From contig NZ_JAMXFA010000007.1 of the NCBI RefSeq assembly GCF_025370785.1, forward strand, positions 62,001 to 126,000: a DNA stretch of 64,000 nt. The letters run 5' to 3'. This DNA comes from Laspinema olomoucense D3b (lineage in GTDB: Bacteria > Cyanobacteriota > Cyanobacteriia > Cyanobacteriales > Laspinemataceae). The notes below the pieces were generated by a model. It ran no database searches. It was not told the origin of the DNA and was given only the letters and a program-made list of their open reading frames with translations. Within the stretch, counting starts at the first letter, position 1. Every line of letters begins with the position of its first letter. The position numbers and the translations under genes were made by a program. Of the stretch, positions 15,795 through 25,721 are shown one piece after another.

Positions 15795-17633
15795 ATGCGA
15801 GACGATTCGAGTTTGACTGATAATCAGGTATTAGAGGCGATCGCGCCATTAAGTCGTTTGATTTCTAAAACCCTTGTAATAGCCTATCAGCGCCATCCCG
15901 AATGGCTCAATGAAAAATTTAGAAATTACTCCTGGCATCGCCCCGAATTCCCAGCCAAGTTAGCCGAAAAAATTGCTATCCAACTCCACCACAATAATCA
16001 GAATATAGCAACTTTAGCTCATAAGTTCATGAAATTGTTAGAAGCTTTCATGAAGCCTCCATTTTTTGTATCTTATGAATTTTTAGAATTAATCCAAAAT
16101 TTTCAAACCTTACTTACATTGCCCGATTCAATCCCCCCTGCTGAATCAGCCCTTTCACCTGGGACTCTTACGGTTCAATCAGACCTTGAAACTCAAAGCT
16201 TGGAACAATTTGCCCTGCGCTTAGGCTTTAATCTGCCCGAAGCCCTGTCTTTGGGAATGGCTGCCCAATTTAATGCGCTCAACAACTGTGCGGTGGGGGG
16301 GATTGCTATTTTACTTTTAGATGCGGAAAATTTATCTTTAGATGAAGAAGCAGAAAAATTTTTAAAACAAGTTTGTCAATATGATTTGCAAATTAAAATT
16401 GCTTTTGCCAATTGGCAAAGAATGGGAAAAAAAGATATTCAACTCCACAAACGTCATTATGAGCTGATTCACGTTCCGCCTGGAAAAGATAGTGCAGATG
16501 TGAAAATGGCAACGGTGGGGTCATCTATTTTTGTTCACTATCCCAATGCAAAAGAGGTGTTGGTTTGTTCTTCGGATGGGGTAATGACTCATTTATGTAC
16601 GACGCTTCAAACCCATGGTTTAACGGTCTATTTAGTTCGCAAACAAGGGAAACTTTTAACGGTTTTAAACACGCAGACGGGTAAAACTCAGACTTATGGA
16701 ATGGAACACATTAGCCCGGTTCTTTCTGTAGAGGAATGCGTTAAAACGTTCAAGGGGATTCTCCAAGGGGAACAGAAAAGAAGTGGCAAACAGTGGATTA
16801 AATTTTCCCGGGTTTGTGCGGTGTTCGAGGACCGTTATCAAATCCCCTTGAGTCAAGTGGCGATCGCCTCGGAACCGGGGAAAAAAGCCCGGGATATCTT
16901 TTGCGATCGCCCGGATGATTTTGTCGTTCATCAAGTCCCGGGAGATCCCGAACTTTACATTGCGTTATTCGATTATTTAGAGTTCAAATCAAGTCCCGGA
17001 CTTGACTCTCAACCCATAAGTTTAAAAACCCCTACAATGCCACAGGGTTCCCTTCACAATGGGTTTAATGGCACAGAAGAAGTCGAACTGGCATTAGAAC
17101 GGGCGATCGCCTCCATGCACCAGAAATATCCCGGAATGGCTATTTCCACCGGAATGCTGGGTTCAGAATTTAAAGAACTCTACGGTCAAAATATCAATTG
17201 GATTATTAAAAAATTAGGACTCGGGGGAAATTTTAGTAAATTTTTACAGTCTAGTTCCAGATTTACCCTAACCCCATCTCCCCAGACGGGTGAAGTAATC
17301 ATCCGGGAAAAACACCCTCATACGCCTAAAGCGTTCTCCCTGACCCCGGGAATAACTTCTCCCTCTTCTTCGGTCATCAATACAGCGGCAGACTTAGAGC
17401 AATGTTTAATAGAGTTACTGGTCAGATTAACCCAAAATTCTCCAGGAAATTCTATTCCTCTGTCTTCCCTGGCGAGTGAATTTAATGCCCTCTATGGAAT
17501 TCCCATTACCCAGCTTATGAAACACTTGCAAATCAAGGGAAAATTAACCCATTTTATAGATTTATCTAAAGCATTTAAATTAAAAAAAATGGGAAAAGCA
17601 TATCAAGTCGCCCTACTGTCCAGAACGCCTTAA
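15795..17633 (+). CDS. NYN (PIN-like) domain protein with C-terminal LOTUS/OST-HTH domains
   Basis: 612 residues from ATG at 15795. An upstream in-frame ATG at 15720 would overlap the ubiD start and is disfavoured. A helical N-terminal region (1-150) precedes the NYN domain. That domain starts AILLLDAENLSLDEEAEKFL near residue 175 and continues with GKDSADVKMA and VCSSDGVMTHL, which supply the conserved acidic residues of PIN-like metal-dependent nucleases. Three LOTUS-like winged-helix segments follow, at about 318-395, 433-490 (MAISTGMLGSEFKELYG) and 534-605 (IPLSSLASEFNALYG). The family pattern predicts an RNA-binding nuclease or RNA-quality-control factor. hppD follows 72 bp later on the same strand. 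Confidence 0.82.
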   Translation: MRDDSSLTDNQVLEAIAPLSRLISKTLVIAYQRHPEWLNEKFRNYSWHRPEFPAKLAEKIAIQLHHNNQNIATLAHKFMKLLEAFMKPPFFVSYEFLELIQNFQTLLTLPDSIPPAESALSPGTLTVQSDLETQSLEQFALRLGFNLPEALSLGMAAQFNALNNCAVGGIAILLLDAENLSLDEEAEKFLKQVCQYDLQIKIAFANWQRMGKKDIQLHKRHYELIHVPPGKDSADVKMATVGSSIFVHYPNAKEVLVCSSDGVMTHLCTTLQTHGLTVYLVRKQGKLLTVLNTQTGKTQTYGMEHISPVLSVEECVKTFKGILQGEQKRSGKQWIKFSRVCAVFEDRYQIPLSQVAIASEPGKKARDIFCDRPDDFVVHQVPGDPELYIALFDYLEFKSSPGLDSQPISLKTPTMPQGSLHNGFNGTEEVELALERAIASMHQKYPGMAISTGMLGSEFKELYGQNINWIIKKLGLGGNFSKFLQSSSRFTLTPSPQTGEVIIREKHPHTPKAFSLTPGITSPSSSVINTAADLEQCLIELLVRLTQNSPGNSIPLSSLASEFNALYGIPITQLMKHLQIKGKLTHFIDLSKAFKLKKMGKAYQVALLSRTP

Positions 17634-17705
17634 TCCCTCCGTTTTTTGAGGAAACGAGTAAAATTAAAGGGCATTAAAGTCATTGAGGGCAGTGATATCG
17701 GATTC

Positions 17706-18848
17706 ATGGAAATCGAGCACATTCACTTTTACGTTAAAGATGCTACGGCACAACGGGACTGGTTCGTAGATTGCTTAGGATTTGAAGCGATCGCCAGTTT
17801 CACCCACAGCGACACTCACACAGAACTGATTCAAAGTGGTTTAGTCCGGTTTGCACTCTCTTCACCCTTGTCTGTTGCTTCTCCTGTGGCGCAATATCTC
17901 GATCGCCATCCTTCGGGAGTCGTGGATATTGCCTTTGCCGTTCAGGATTTAGCATTCTGCTTGGATCAAGCGACTGCTGCCGGTGCAAAAGTCTTACAAC
18001 CCATACAGGAACACCCCTTCTCTTTTCCGCCCTTAAAATGGGCAAAAATTGCCGGATGGGGAAAACTGAGTCATACCTTAATTCAACGGGGTAACTCCAA
18101 TGGGGCGATCGCTAGTCTTCCTCATGAGATTTATCCATTCTGGAACGAGGAAAACACGGAAGAGTCAATCTACTCTGATCCCCAAAATACCCTTCACCCT
18201 AACTCTCTCCCTATCCCACTCCATAATAGCCTCTATCTCCATATTGACCATTTTGTTTTAAATGTGGAACAAGGAGATTTAAAACCTGCTCTTTCCTGGT
18301 ATGAAAAGGTTCTCGGATTTCAAGGGAAGCAAACCTTTGATATCCAAACAAAGCGCTCTGGATTGCACTCTCAGGTAATGATTTCTCCCCAAAGTTCCCT
18401 GCAGTTTCCCATTAATGAACCCACTTCTAATACCTCTCAAGTCCAAGAATTTTTAGATCTCAATCGAGGCCCAGGAATTCAGCATATTGCCTTAAAAACC
18501 CATAATATTCTGGCAACAGTTACTCAGTTACAAAAAAATGGAGTTTCATTTATTGATGTGCCACCGACCTATTATGGAACCCTGCGCCAACGTCTTGGTT
18601 TTGATGAAAGATCCGCCGAGTGGCAGGACATTCAAAGGAAAAAAATTTTAGTCGATTGGCATCCTGAAACCCCAGATTCCTTATTACTGCAAACCTTTAC
18701 TCAACCGATTTTTGAACAACCCACTTTCTTTTTTGAAGTAATTGAGCGTCGAGAGGGGGCGGCAGGATTTGGAGAAGGAAATTTCCAAGCTTTATTTGAG
18801 GCGATCGAACGAGAACAACTGAAACGAGAGAAACAACATTCGGCCTAA
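17706..18848 (+). CDS. hppD: 4-Hydroxyphenylpyruvate dioxygenase
   Basis: 380 residues from ATG at 17706 (MEIEHIHFYVKDA). An upstream in-frame TTG at 17646 adds 20 residues that do not look like the family. Two vicinal-oxygen-chelate domains are visible. The three Fe(II) ligands fall in HIDHFVLNVEQ, GIQHIALKTHN and the C-terminal GFGEGNFQALFEAIEREQ (FGxGNFxxLFxxIE, with Glu as ligand). The enzyme converts 4-hydroxyphenylpyruvate to homogentisate, the head group of tocopherols in cyanobacteria. Several GCGATCGC octamers lie inside the gene. It may be co-transcribed with the NYN-LOTUS gene. Confidence 0.92.
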   Translation: MEIEHIHFYVKDATAQRDWFVDCLGFEAIASFTHSDTHTELIQSGLVRFALSSPLSVASPVAQYLDRHPSGVVDIAFAVQDLAFCLDQATAAGAKVLQPIQEHPFSFPPLKWAKIAGWGKLSHTLIQRGNSNGAIASLPHEIYPFWNEENTEESIYSDPQNTLHPNSLPIPLHNSLYLHIDHFVLNVEQGDLKPALSWYEKVLGFQGKQTFDIQTKRSGLHSQVMISPQSSLQFPINEPTSNTSQVQEFLDLNRGPGIQHIALKTHNILATVTQLQKNGVSFIDVPPTYYGTLRQRLGFDERSAEWQDIQRKKILVDWHPETPDSLLLQTFTQPIFEQPTFFFEVIERREGAAGFGEGNFQALFEAIEREQLKREKQHSA

Positions 18849-18884
18849 TCTCCCCCAGCGAACGAGGTTTAGATCCACCGTCCA

Positions 18885-19041
18885 AGAAACCGGGTTTTTG
18901 GCCTCAATTTGTGACCCATGGGCAAAGATGGGGGAAAAAACCCGGTTTCTAACCTAGATTGAGCTGCCCAGGAGAAGAAACGGGGTTTTTAGCCTAAATT
19001 TGGAAGGCATGGGCAAAGAGGGGGTAAAAAACTCGGTTTCT
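18885..19041. repeat. Dispersed repeat family A, two copies
   Basis: Copies at 18885-18950 and 18976-19041 follow the pattern AGAAACCGGGTTTTT-GGCCT-CAATTTG-...-CATGGGCAAAGA-GGGG-AAAAAACCCGGTTTCT. The outer ends are inverted repeats of each other. They fill the convergent gap between hppD and the caspase-like gene. Confidence 0.8.
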
Positions 19042-19050
19042 CACCCCCTG

Positions 19051-21318
19051 TTAAATCGCCCGGTAGATAAAGCTCAGAGTGGCCCAGTGATCTACATGAA
19101 GCGCCCAACGGTCGGGGGAAGTGCTGGCATTGGGGAGACTGGCAATGCTGGCGGTATGGAGGTCCTGTAAAATTGCTTGGGCGATCGCCAGGGAATTGGT
19201 TACTGGCATCAGGGGTTGGGCATCTCCCTGGGGACGCAGGACACCGGATAAGGCGGAAAAGGTTTTAGCAAAAGGACTGGATGAAAAAATCACCTGAGTT
19301 TCGGTTAATCCCGCTTGACCATGAACCACCCAGGATCCCGTACCCGAACCTGTAGGAATCGTCAGAGTTTCCCCGGGAAGCAGCAGATTTTGTTCTAAGC
19401 TGGGCTGAGTTTGTCCCGTAGTGGAACTGTTCACCTCATCAGAGGGATAGAGAACCACTGCATTACCACTGTTATCTAAGGAAAACAACAGGCAGTACAG
19501 GGGGCGATCGCTATAATTAAAAGCTCGATAGCGAATCCGACTCCCCAAAGGAATCCCTAACGGACTATTCCCATTGCGCGATCGGGGAACCGCAGATAAC
19601 TTGGGGGCTTCCCAGGGGGCGCGAGGGGTTTCCCTTTGCACGATCGCCTTCGCTTCGGGTCCCAGGGTTTCCAAGTTAACCCGCACTCCCAAGCGGGAAG
19701 ACCCTTCATTGGCCGTCAACCGCAATAATTTGTTGGCCAGTAACGTTTGTAGTTGCGGAACTAACCTTTGCGCAGAAGATTTAATCGCTTCTCCTTGTTC
19801 TCCCATTGTATTCAGCAGCAAGTTTTTTCCCAGGGAAAACAGCGCATAACTGCCGGGGGGAATGATGGGTAAAGCCGAACTGGGCAGTTGGGCAAACATC
19901 GCCTCTTGAGCTCGCCCAAATAAATAGTCGGCGGGTTGTTCGGCGGCAATCACAGTGGTCACTCGGGGAATTGCTGCAAAGGCACTGGTGGCGTCCACTC
20001 GTTCAATCCGTTGCAATCCTGCATCTAAGGCAATGGTCAAGTTGATGTTCCGGGCGATCGTCCGGACTTCTTCTTGAACGACTTGACCGACTTCTAGGGG
20101 TTGAGAAGACTCCGGTGTTGATTTCTCAATCCCTAAAAGTTGCGCTTTAACGGTTAATCCATCTCGCGATCGCACCTGCAAGCGGTAGGATGGCGCATCA
20201 GTTCCGCCTAAAGGAACCGGGGTTAAAATTGAACTGACTTCTAAGGATTCGATCGCCTGGATCGGAAGTCCTCCCAACCACAAAACTGCGGTTTGACCGT
20301 TGTCTTCTAGGGCAGTAATTGCACCCTCGGCACTGGGTTGATTAAAGGCAAAATCCGGTAAGGTTTCATCGGGAGGATTGTTCCTTTCCCCAGACGGTGG
20401 CGCTTCTAAGGTTTTTAAAAGTTGGGGTTGTTGCAGGGGAAAACCCGCAATCTGCTGGACCGTACCAGCGGCTTTCTGCAGGCTGGATTGCAGGGTATTA
20501 GCTGGGGTTGCTAACCACAATTGCTGAGTGAGGGCATAAGTAAAGACTCCGGCACTAAACCCATTCCATCGCCCTTCCGTGGCTAATTGATTAGCACCGG
20601 AGGCCGCTAAAACCACCCCTTTCAGGGAGGAGGGCGATCGCGGAAACAATAAGGTAGGTTTGGGGCTAATGCTTTCCAAAAAGGCGAGTTCGGCATCACT
20701 GGGATTGCCTGTGGGCACCCCTTGCTGGGAGCGAATTCGGAGATTTCCCTGAAGGTTGGTCCCCGGATAGCTGTAGCTGGTATCCAGGACGGCGATCGCC
20801 CGGTCGGTTTTGAGCGATCGCAACAGTTCCCAGAGGGTCGCCTCTAAAATGTCATTGGCCGGTTGTCCCCCACTTCCGCTTCCCCCATCCACAGGCATCA
20901 AACTCGTTTGCAATCCCGTGGTGGATTGGTCCCAATTAATCCGACGACCATATCCACTAAAGTGGAATACCACCAAATCCCCGTTCGTGGCTTGCTGTCC
21001 TAAGTGATTGACAAATGCCTCTTCAATATTGGCACGAGTGGCTTGTCCATCGGTGAGGGTGACGATATCCCGAGGATTAAACCCAAACCGATATATCAAA
21101 AGTTGCCGTTGCAGTTCCACATCGGTGACACAACCGGAAAGGGCATTTAAGCCCGGATAGGCGTTGATTCCCACTAACAACGCCAACTTGCCAGAGGTGG
21201 GTGCTGCCAAAGCTTGGTAATAGCGCTGGCTAGATTTCCCGATGATGGACTCACTAATTCCCAACCCGGCTAGGATGCCGCTTGCCCTGCGTAAAAATTC
21301 TCGTCGCTTCAGTCCCAT
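19051..21318 (-). CDS. Caspase-like (orthocaspase family) protein with substituted catalytic dyad, Tat signal, DUF4384-like C terminus
   Basis: 755 residues. The N terminus (GLKRREFLRRASGILAGLG) is a twin-arginine signal, so the protein should be exported folded. The p20-like fold starts KLALLVGINAYPGLNALSGC. The catalytic His motif HFSGHG reads HFSGYG here, and the Cys motif (DxCxSG type) reads LDTSYSYPG. Both His and Cys are thus replaced, by Tyr and Ser. YS-substituted members are known among cyanobacterial caspase homologues and are presumed non-proteolytic. The C-terminal part (GIPLGSRIRYRAFNYSDRPL, then YCLLFSLDNSGN) resembles DUF4384. The probable role is binding or scaffolding in the periplasm. 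Confidence 0.88.
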   Translation of the reverse strand: MGLKRREFLRRASGILAGLGISESIIGKSSQRYYQALAAPTSGKLALLVGINAYPGLNALSGCVTDVELQRQLLIYRFGFNPRDIVTLTDGQATRANIEEAFVNHLGQQATNGDLVVFHFSGYGRRINWDQSTTGLQTSLMPVDGGSGSGGQPANDILEATLWELLRSLKTDRAIAVLDTSYSYPGTNLQGNLRIRSQQGVPTGNPSDAELAFLESISPKPTLLFPRSPSSLKGVVLAASGANQLATEGRWNGFSAGVFTYALTQQLWLATPANTLQSSLQKAAGTVQQIAGFPLQQPQLLKTLEAPPSGERNNPPDETLPDFAFNQPSAEGAITALEDNGQTAVLWLGGLPIQAIESLEVSSILTPVPLGGTDAPSYRLQVRSRDGLTVKAQLLGIEKSTPESSQPLEVGQVVQEEVRTIARNINLTIALDAGLQRIERVDATSAFAAIPRVTTVIAAEQPADYLFGRAQEAMFAQLPSSALPIIPPGSYALFSLGKNLLLNTMGEQGEAIKSSAQRLVPQLQTLLANKLLRLTANEGSSRLGVRVNLETLGPEAKAIVQRETPRAPWEAPKLSAVPRSRNGNSPLGIPLGSRIRYRAFNYSDRPLYCLLFSLDNSGNAVVLYPSDEVNSSTTGQTQPSLEQNLLLPGETLTIPTGSGTGSWVVHGQAGLTETQVIFSSSPFAKTFSALSGVLRPQGDAQPLMPVTNSLAIAQAILQDLHTASIASLPNASTSPDRWALHVDHWATLSFIYRAI

Positions 21319-22012
21319 TCCCTAACTTGTCCTTCTTACCCTTATAACGCTTATTTTTAAACCGGAATTGACTTGTGGCAATCCGAGGAGCAGCTTTTTT
21401 GCGGGGGTGACTCATCCCGGTTGGATCTGGGTCTAATCCTGGGGAGTCCATTCCCGGAGTTAGGTCAGGAGAGGCCCTTGATACCGGGATCCGTTGCGAT
21501 CGCCCGTGGGGTCTTCCTTCCCGTCCTGTCTCTCCACCGCTCTAGGGTTCAGTGAGGTATATCCTCTCCGGGAACCCGAATTTTTTATATTCTGTTGTTA
21601 AGAGAGTCCCGCAAACAGAGCTAAACTTGGCATTTTCTATTGGGCAATTTTGCCCCTATCTTCTTGGCACTTGCCAGTTTTCTTCTAATATTTTCCGGAG
21701 GTTCTTTTGCTCTGTGTGTTCCTGCGGTTTCTGTCTCCCCATAAGAACCAAGCGGCCAAATTTTAGCGATTAGTTCGCCATTTTGATGGCGAAAATTATT
21801 TATTCTCTTTGTATATGATACCCGTTCCATCGCGCTCGGTCAAAACCACAAGGAGGAATTTTGCTGGCCCTTGCTCTAACTGCGGTTTCATGGTTCGGCG
21901 ATCGCCCCTGACGGTGAGGGGAGAACAAGGCAGCGCCTTGTCCCTAGGTCCGAGGACCAGAAACCCGGTGATTTTCCCCTCCCACCCCGGCGATTCCTCT
22001 AACCGGGCTTAC
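21319..22012. other. 694-bp intergenic stretch, no gene supported
   Basis: Several short open frames exist, but none has a ribosome site plus a protein-like composition. A small hairpin TTCGCCAT-TTTG-ATGGCGAA lies at 21774-21793. A fragment of a family-A end (CCAGAAACCCGGTGATTTT) lies at about 21957-21975. Confidence 0.45.
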
Positions 22013-23194
22013 TTAGTAAGACTCCACTGCCACCCGCATCGCCCGGGCGAGTTCAGCCGCCACTTCTGGACGGGAAAACTCCGGCGGAGGTAACTCCCCA
22101 TTCCGCAGCATCTCCCGCACCTTAGTTCCTGACAGGTGAATCCGCTGATCCGGGGTACTTGGACTCGTTTTTGTCGTTGCCATACTCTTGGTCAACTTAC
22201 AGAAGAAAGCGTGCTCAAACTTCATCGGCACGATTCCTAATTCCCCGGGTTCAAACTCATCAAAAATATATTGAGCATCATAGGTGCCGTAGTAATCTCC
22301 GACGCCCGCATGATCCCGACCCACAATAAAATGGGTACAGCCGTAATTTTTCCGTAACAAGGCGTGGAAAATCGCTTCTCTAGGTCCGGCATAGCGCATC
22401 GCTGCGGGGTTAATTGCCAAAATTACCCGGTCTTTGGGATAATATTTTTCCATGAGAATTTCATAACAGCGCATCCGGACATCGGCGGGAATATCATCCC
22501 CTTTGGTTACGCCGACTAAGGGATGTAGGAATAATGCATCCACACTTTCCAAGGCGCATTTTGTAATATATTCGTGGGCGCGGTGGATTGGGTTGCGGGT
22601 TTGGAAGGCAACGATGGATTTCCACCCTTTTTCCCGAAACAGTTCACGAGATTGAGCCGGGTCGATTTGGTAATTAGGAAATTGGGGATGCGCTTCGCGA
22701 TCGAGTAACCAAATCGGTCCTGCTAGATTGATAGGTCCTTGTTCGTAGAGGACTTTGACCCCGGGATGATTGTGATCCTCAGTGCGATAGACGTTAACTG
22801 CTTCTAAAGCCTTGTTGTAGCGATATTTTTGGGTGAGTTCCAAGACACCTACAAATTTGCCTTCAGTGTCATCTAAGCGCACCCAACTGCCTTCTTTCAA
22901 GGGTTCAGCGATTTCTTCGCTCACCGGCAGGGTGATGGGAACGGACCAGGGGAGACCATTCGCCAAGCGCATATCGGTGACGACGGGATCATAATCTTTT
23001 TGATCCATGAAGCCCGTCAGGGGGCTAAAACCACCAATAGCAATTAGGATAAGGTCACAGAGTGCGCGATCGCTCAGTTGCAGGCGAGGCATGGTCTCGG
23101 CTTGGGCGAGAAATTCCTGCTTTTGAGCGGCGCTGACGATCCGATTAATCAGGTGACCGCCGTGGGGGGCGATCGCATCTGGATGTTGAGTCAA
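22013..23194 (-). CDS. sat: Sulfate adenylyltransferase (ATP sulfurylase)
   Basis: 393 residues, the usual length of the monofunctional bacterial/cyanobacterial enzyme. Diagnostic motifs are [11 protein letters not shown] (ATP-phosphate binding), [29 protein letters not shown] and [12 protein letters not shown]. The start is TTG at 23192-23194 with AGAGGGA upstream. It activates sulfate to adenosine 5'-phosphosulfate, the first step of assimilatory sulfate reduction in the cytoplasm. No other cys genes are in the window. A strong hairpin lies 118 bp upstream of the start. Confidence 0.95.
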   Translation of the reverse strand: MTQHPDAIAPHGGHLINRIVSAAQKQEFLAQAETMPRLQLSDRALCDLILIAIGGFSPLTGFMDQKDYDPVVTDMRLANGLPWSVPITLPVSEEIAEPLKEGSWVRLDDTEGKFVGVLELTQKYRYNKALEAVNVYRTEDHNHPGVKVLYEQGPINLAGPIWLLDREAHPQFPNYQIDPAQSRELFREKGWKSIVAFQTRNPIHRAHEYITKCALESVDALFLHPLVGVTKGDDIPADVRMRCYEILMEKYYPKDRVILAINPAAMRYAGPREAIFHALLRKNYGCTHFIVGRDHAGVGDYYGTYDAQYIFDEFEPGELGIVPMKFEHAFFCKLTKSMATTKTSPSTPDQRIHLSGTKVREMLRNGELPPPEFSRPEVAAELARAMRVAVESY

Positions 23195-23311
23195 AACGAT
23201 CCCTCTTTTAAGATATAGTTCAATTCTTAAGCTTTGCTAATTTTTTATCATACTGGTATCTGGGACGTTTGACACGCCTCGATTCGGTGCGATCACCTTC
23301 ATCCCAAGATT

Positions 23312-23366
23312 GCCCTAATATCAATAACCCGGCTTTGTTGAAAAACCGGGTTATTGATATTAGGGC
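23312..23366 (+). terminator. Perfect 21-bp stem hairpin followed by TTTT
   Basis: Arms at 23312-23332 and 23346-23366 are perfect reverse complements around a 13-nt loop (CTTTGTTGAAAAA), with TTTTAAATTTTTG immediately after on the plus strand. The shape is that of an intrinsic terminator on the plus strand, yet no plus-strand gene precedes it. It may terminate an antisense or small RNA, or it may be a mobile palindrome. Confidence 0.5.
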
Positions 23367-23403
23367 TTTTAAATTTTTGATGCCACGAGTAGCAAGATGG
23401 GTT

Positions 23404-23546
23404 AGAAACCGAGTTTCTTCACCCCATCTGTGGCAATTTGCAGCAATTCTGGGCAGAAAGCCGGTTTGGTCCTTGGGGTTAGAAACCGGCTTTCTTCACC
23501 CTATCTGTGGCAATTTGCAGCAATTCTGGGCAGAAACCGGGTTTCT
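23404..23546. repeat. Dispersed repeat family A, two tandem copies
   Basis: Copies at about 23404-23467 and 23481-23546 share AGAAACC(G)..TTTCTTCACC, the core ATCTGTGGCAATTTGCAGCA and GGGCAGAAA-CCGGTTT. The core corresponds position by position to that of the 881-1032 pair (ATCTGGGTGATTTGCCGCAA), which defines one family across 22 kb. Confidence 0.85.
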
Positions 23547-23569
23547 GGTGCGATCGCCACAGGATTTTC

Positions 23570-24628
23570 CTAGGACAACTGTTCGATAATCCCGCCACCG
23601 AGGACGCGATCGCCGTCGTACCAAACCGCTGCTTGTCCGGGGGTTACCCCAAACTGCGGTTCATCAAAAACAATTTTGGCGCGATGTCCCCGATCTTCAG
23701 GAATCACCGTTACCGGAACTGGCGAGGTCCGATACCGAATCTGAACTTCTGCCCGAATCGGTGCAGTCGGAGGGGCGATCGAGACCCAATTCACCCGATC
23801 AACGGTGAAACTCGGTTCTGTCGCTGACTCGCGATCGCCGACAATCACCTGATTCTTCACCGCATCCAATGCCACCACATACAAGGGTTCCGCTGCTGCC
23901 ACCCCAATCCCTTTGCGCTGTCCAATGGTGTAGCGATGGATTCCGTCATGCTGTCCGAGGACCTTCCCCTGAACATCGACAATATCCCCTTTTTGGGGTT
24001 GAATGTACTGTTCCAAAAAGGTCTGCATTGACCCGTGGGCTTCCACCAAGCATAAATCTTGACTTTCCGGCTTTTCAGCCGTTTGCAGCCCATATTCCGC
24101 CGCAATCCGCCTGGTTTCTGTCTTGGTGATTTCACCCAAGGGAAACATACACCCCGCCAGCAATTTTTGCGTTAAGTCGTACAAAAAGTAGGATTGATCT
24201 TTATTGCGATCAATGGCCCGCAGTAATTCATATCGTCCGGTTTCTTCGTTATAGTTGACTCGGGCGTAGTGTCCCGTGGCAATTTTGTCAACCCCTAGCT
24301 CTTCGTGGGCATAACTTAACATGGGACCAAATTTTACAGCCCGATTGCACTGGGAACAGGGTAACGGGGTAAACCCGGCACTATATCCCGCCACTAAGTA
24401 ATCGACGATTTTTTCTTGAAATAACTGGCGAGTATCGACGATGTGATGAGGAATGTCCAACTCTTCACAAAGCGAAGCAGCATCGACCATCCCCTCAGAG
24501 CAGCATTGACCTTTCCCCTTCATTAACCATAGGGTAAGACCAATGACTTCATATCCTTGATGATGTAGGATGGCGGCTGCGGTAGAACTATCCACTCCGC
24601 CGGAGAGGCCAACGACGACTTTGCTCAT
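23570..24628 (-). CDS. mnmA: tRNA-specific 2-thiouridylase
   Basis: 352 residues. The N-terminal PP-loop [17 protein letters not shown] marks ATP-dependent activation of tRNA. The two catalytic cysteines are recognisable in [14 protein letters not shown] and PESQDLCLV, and GHYARVN and [11 protein letters not shown] are family signatures. It makes 2-thiouridine at wobble position 34 of tRNA Lys, Glu and Gln. ATG start, full length, intact. It is minus-strand, with the family-A repeats just beyond its stop. Confidence 0.95.
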   Translation of the reverse strand: MSKVVVGLSGGVDSSTAAAILHHQGYEVIGLTLWLMKGKGQCCSEGMVDAASLCEELDIPHHIVDTRQLFQEKIVDYLVAGYSAGFTPLPCSQCNRAVKFGPMLSYAHEELGVDKIATGHYARVNYNEETGRYELLRAIDRNKDQSYFLYDLTQKLLAGCMFPLGEITKTETRRIAAEYGLQTAEKPESQDLCLVEAHGSMQTFLEQYIQPQKGDIVDVQGKVLGQHDGIHRYTIGQRKGIGVAAAEPLYVVALDAVKNQVIVGDRESATEPSFTVDRVNWVSIAPPTAPIRAEVQIRYRTSPVPVTVIPEDRGHRAKIVFDEPQFGVTPGQAAVWYDGDRVLGGGIIEQLS

Positions 24629-24820
24629 AAAATCCTATAAAAGGCCGCTATCTACACAATTCGGCCAGACAATAATAATCTATTTCTAGGCTAACAGATC
24701 GCGTTTGAATTCATGGTCAAATTCCTGTAGATTTTTGGTGCTTTTGGAAAATGGCTTTAATTTCCTGTGCTACAGTGGCTAAAAACCTCATGATTGTGCT
24801 TGGTGAGTGGATATCCCTGT

Positions 24821-25624
24821 ATGGAAAATCTACGATTCGGTTCGTTCAGTTCTAGGAATCGTGAAAGGAGTTCGGCGCGATCGCCTTACGACTGGTTAGG
24901 AGCGATTTTAGGGCTGGGGTTAACGGTGGGAATCGCTGCTGAGGTGCTACTGCCCTCTAAAGGGGCGATCGCTCAATCACCCCTCCCCCAACTTCCCTCT
25001 GTTCAACAATTTCCACTACAACAGCCGCAACAATTCCTCCAACTTCCGGTTCCCGCGCAGCAACCCCCTTTCTCCCCGGGACCGATTCCCCCGTTTGATC
25101 TCCCTCCTGCCCCACCCCCGCTTCCTGCGCTACCCAGTTCTAAGCGTTATGTAGTCTATATCCCCACGAATAACCCGGTGGTACTCGCCCAAGTCCAGTT
25201 AATCGAACCGGAGGCATTTATCAAGGAGTGGGATGGAAAAGCGGTGATTCAAGCGGGGATGTTTCTGAATAACTCCAATGCCTATCGACGGGCGCGAGAA
25301 TTAGAGTTATTGGTGGGAATTCGCTCGGCGATCGCCACTATTGAGCCAATCTCTCCGGCGATCGCAACTGCTGTTAGTCCCGGTGACCCTTTGGGCATTT
25401 CTAATCCTTATTTTGTGGTAATTCCAGGTAACGCTAATGACTTTTCCCGTATTACTACTCAATTAACCACTGCCGGAATTGCCTTCCAAGAAATCTCTGT
25501 TCGGACAGATCCCTTTGGACCCCATTTGGCGATCGGACCTTACCCCAATCGCATCACGGCTCAACAAGAAAGCGGTTATATTCGTAATTTTGGCATTGAT
25601 GCTCGGGTTCATCAATATGATTGA
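24821..25624 (+). CDS. Exported Pro/Gln-rich protein with SPOR-like C terminus
   Basis: 267 residues from ATG at 24821 (MENLRFGSFSSRNRERS). The TTG at 24794 is a weaker alternative. A hydrophobic segment (WLGAILGLGLTVGIAAEVLL) acts as signal peptide or anchor, followed by an ~60-residue linker of Pro, Gln and Leu. The C-terminal half (KRYVVYIPTNNPVVLAQVQL, VIQAGMFLNNSNAYRRAREL, HLAIGPYPNRITAQ) has the paired pattern of SPOR-like repeats, which in other proteins bind denuded peptidoglycan at the septum. The SPOR assignment is structural inference. nnr follows after about 100 bp on the same strand. Confidence 0.65.
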   Translation: MENLRFGSFSSRNRERSSARSPYDWLGAILGLGLTVGIAAEVLLPSKGAIAQSPLPQLPSVQQFPLQQPQQFLQLPVPAQQPPFSPGPIPPFDLPPAPPPLPALPSSKRYVVYIPTNNPVVLAQVQLIEPEAFIKEWDGKAVIQAGMFLNNSNAYRRARELELLVGIRSAIATIEPISPAIATAVSPGDPLGISNPYFVVIPGNANDFSRITTQLTTAGIAFQEISVRTDPFGPHLAIGPYPNRITAQQESGYIRNFGIDARVHQYD

Positions 25625-25721
25625 TGGCAAGGCAAATTGGGAGCATCTGGCTCCCAATTTACCTTGAACCCCTAGCTTTCAAACATCCGGGAAGTTCCCC
25701 CTTCATTCACAAAATAGGACC

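Noticed and set aside
21621-21830. 69-codon minus-strand ORF in the gap after the caspase-like gene
   Set aside because: No ribosome site and it crosses a hairpin; composition does not look like protein.
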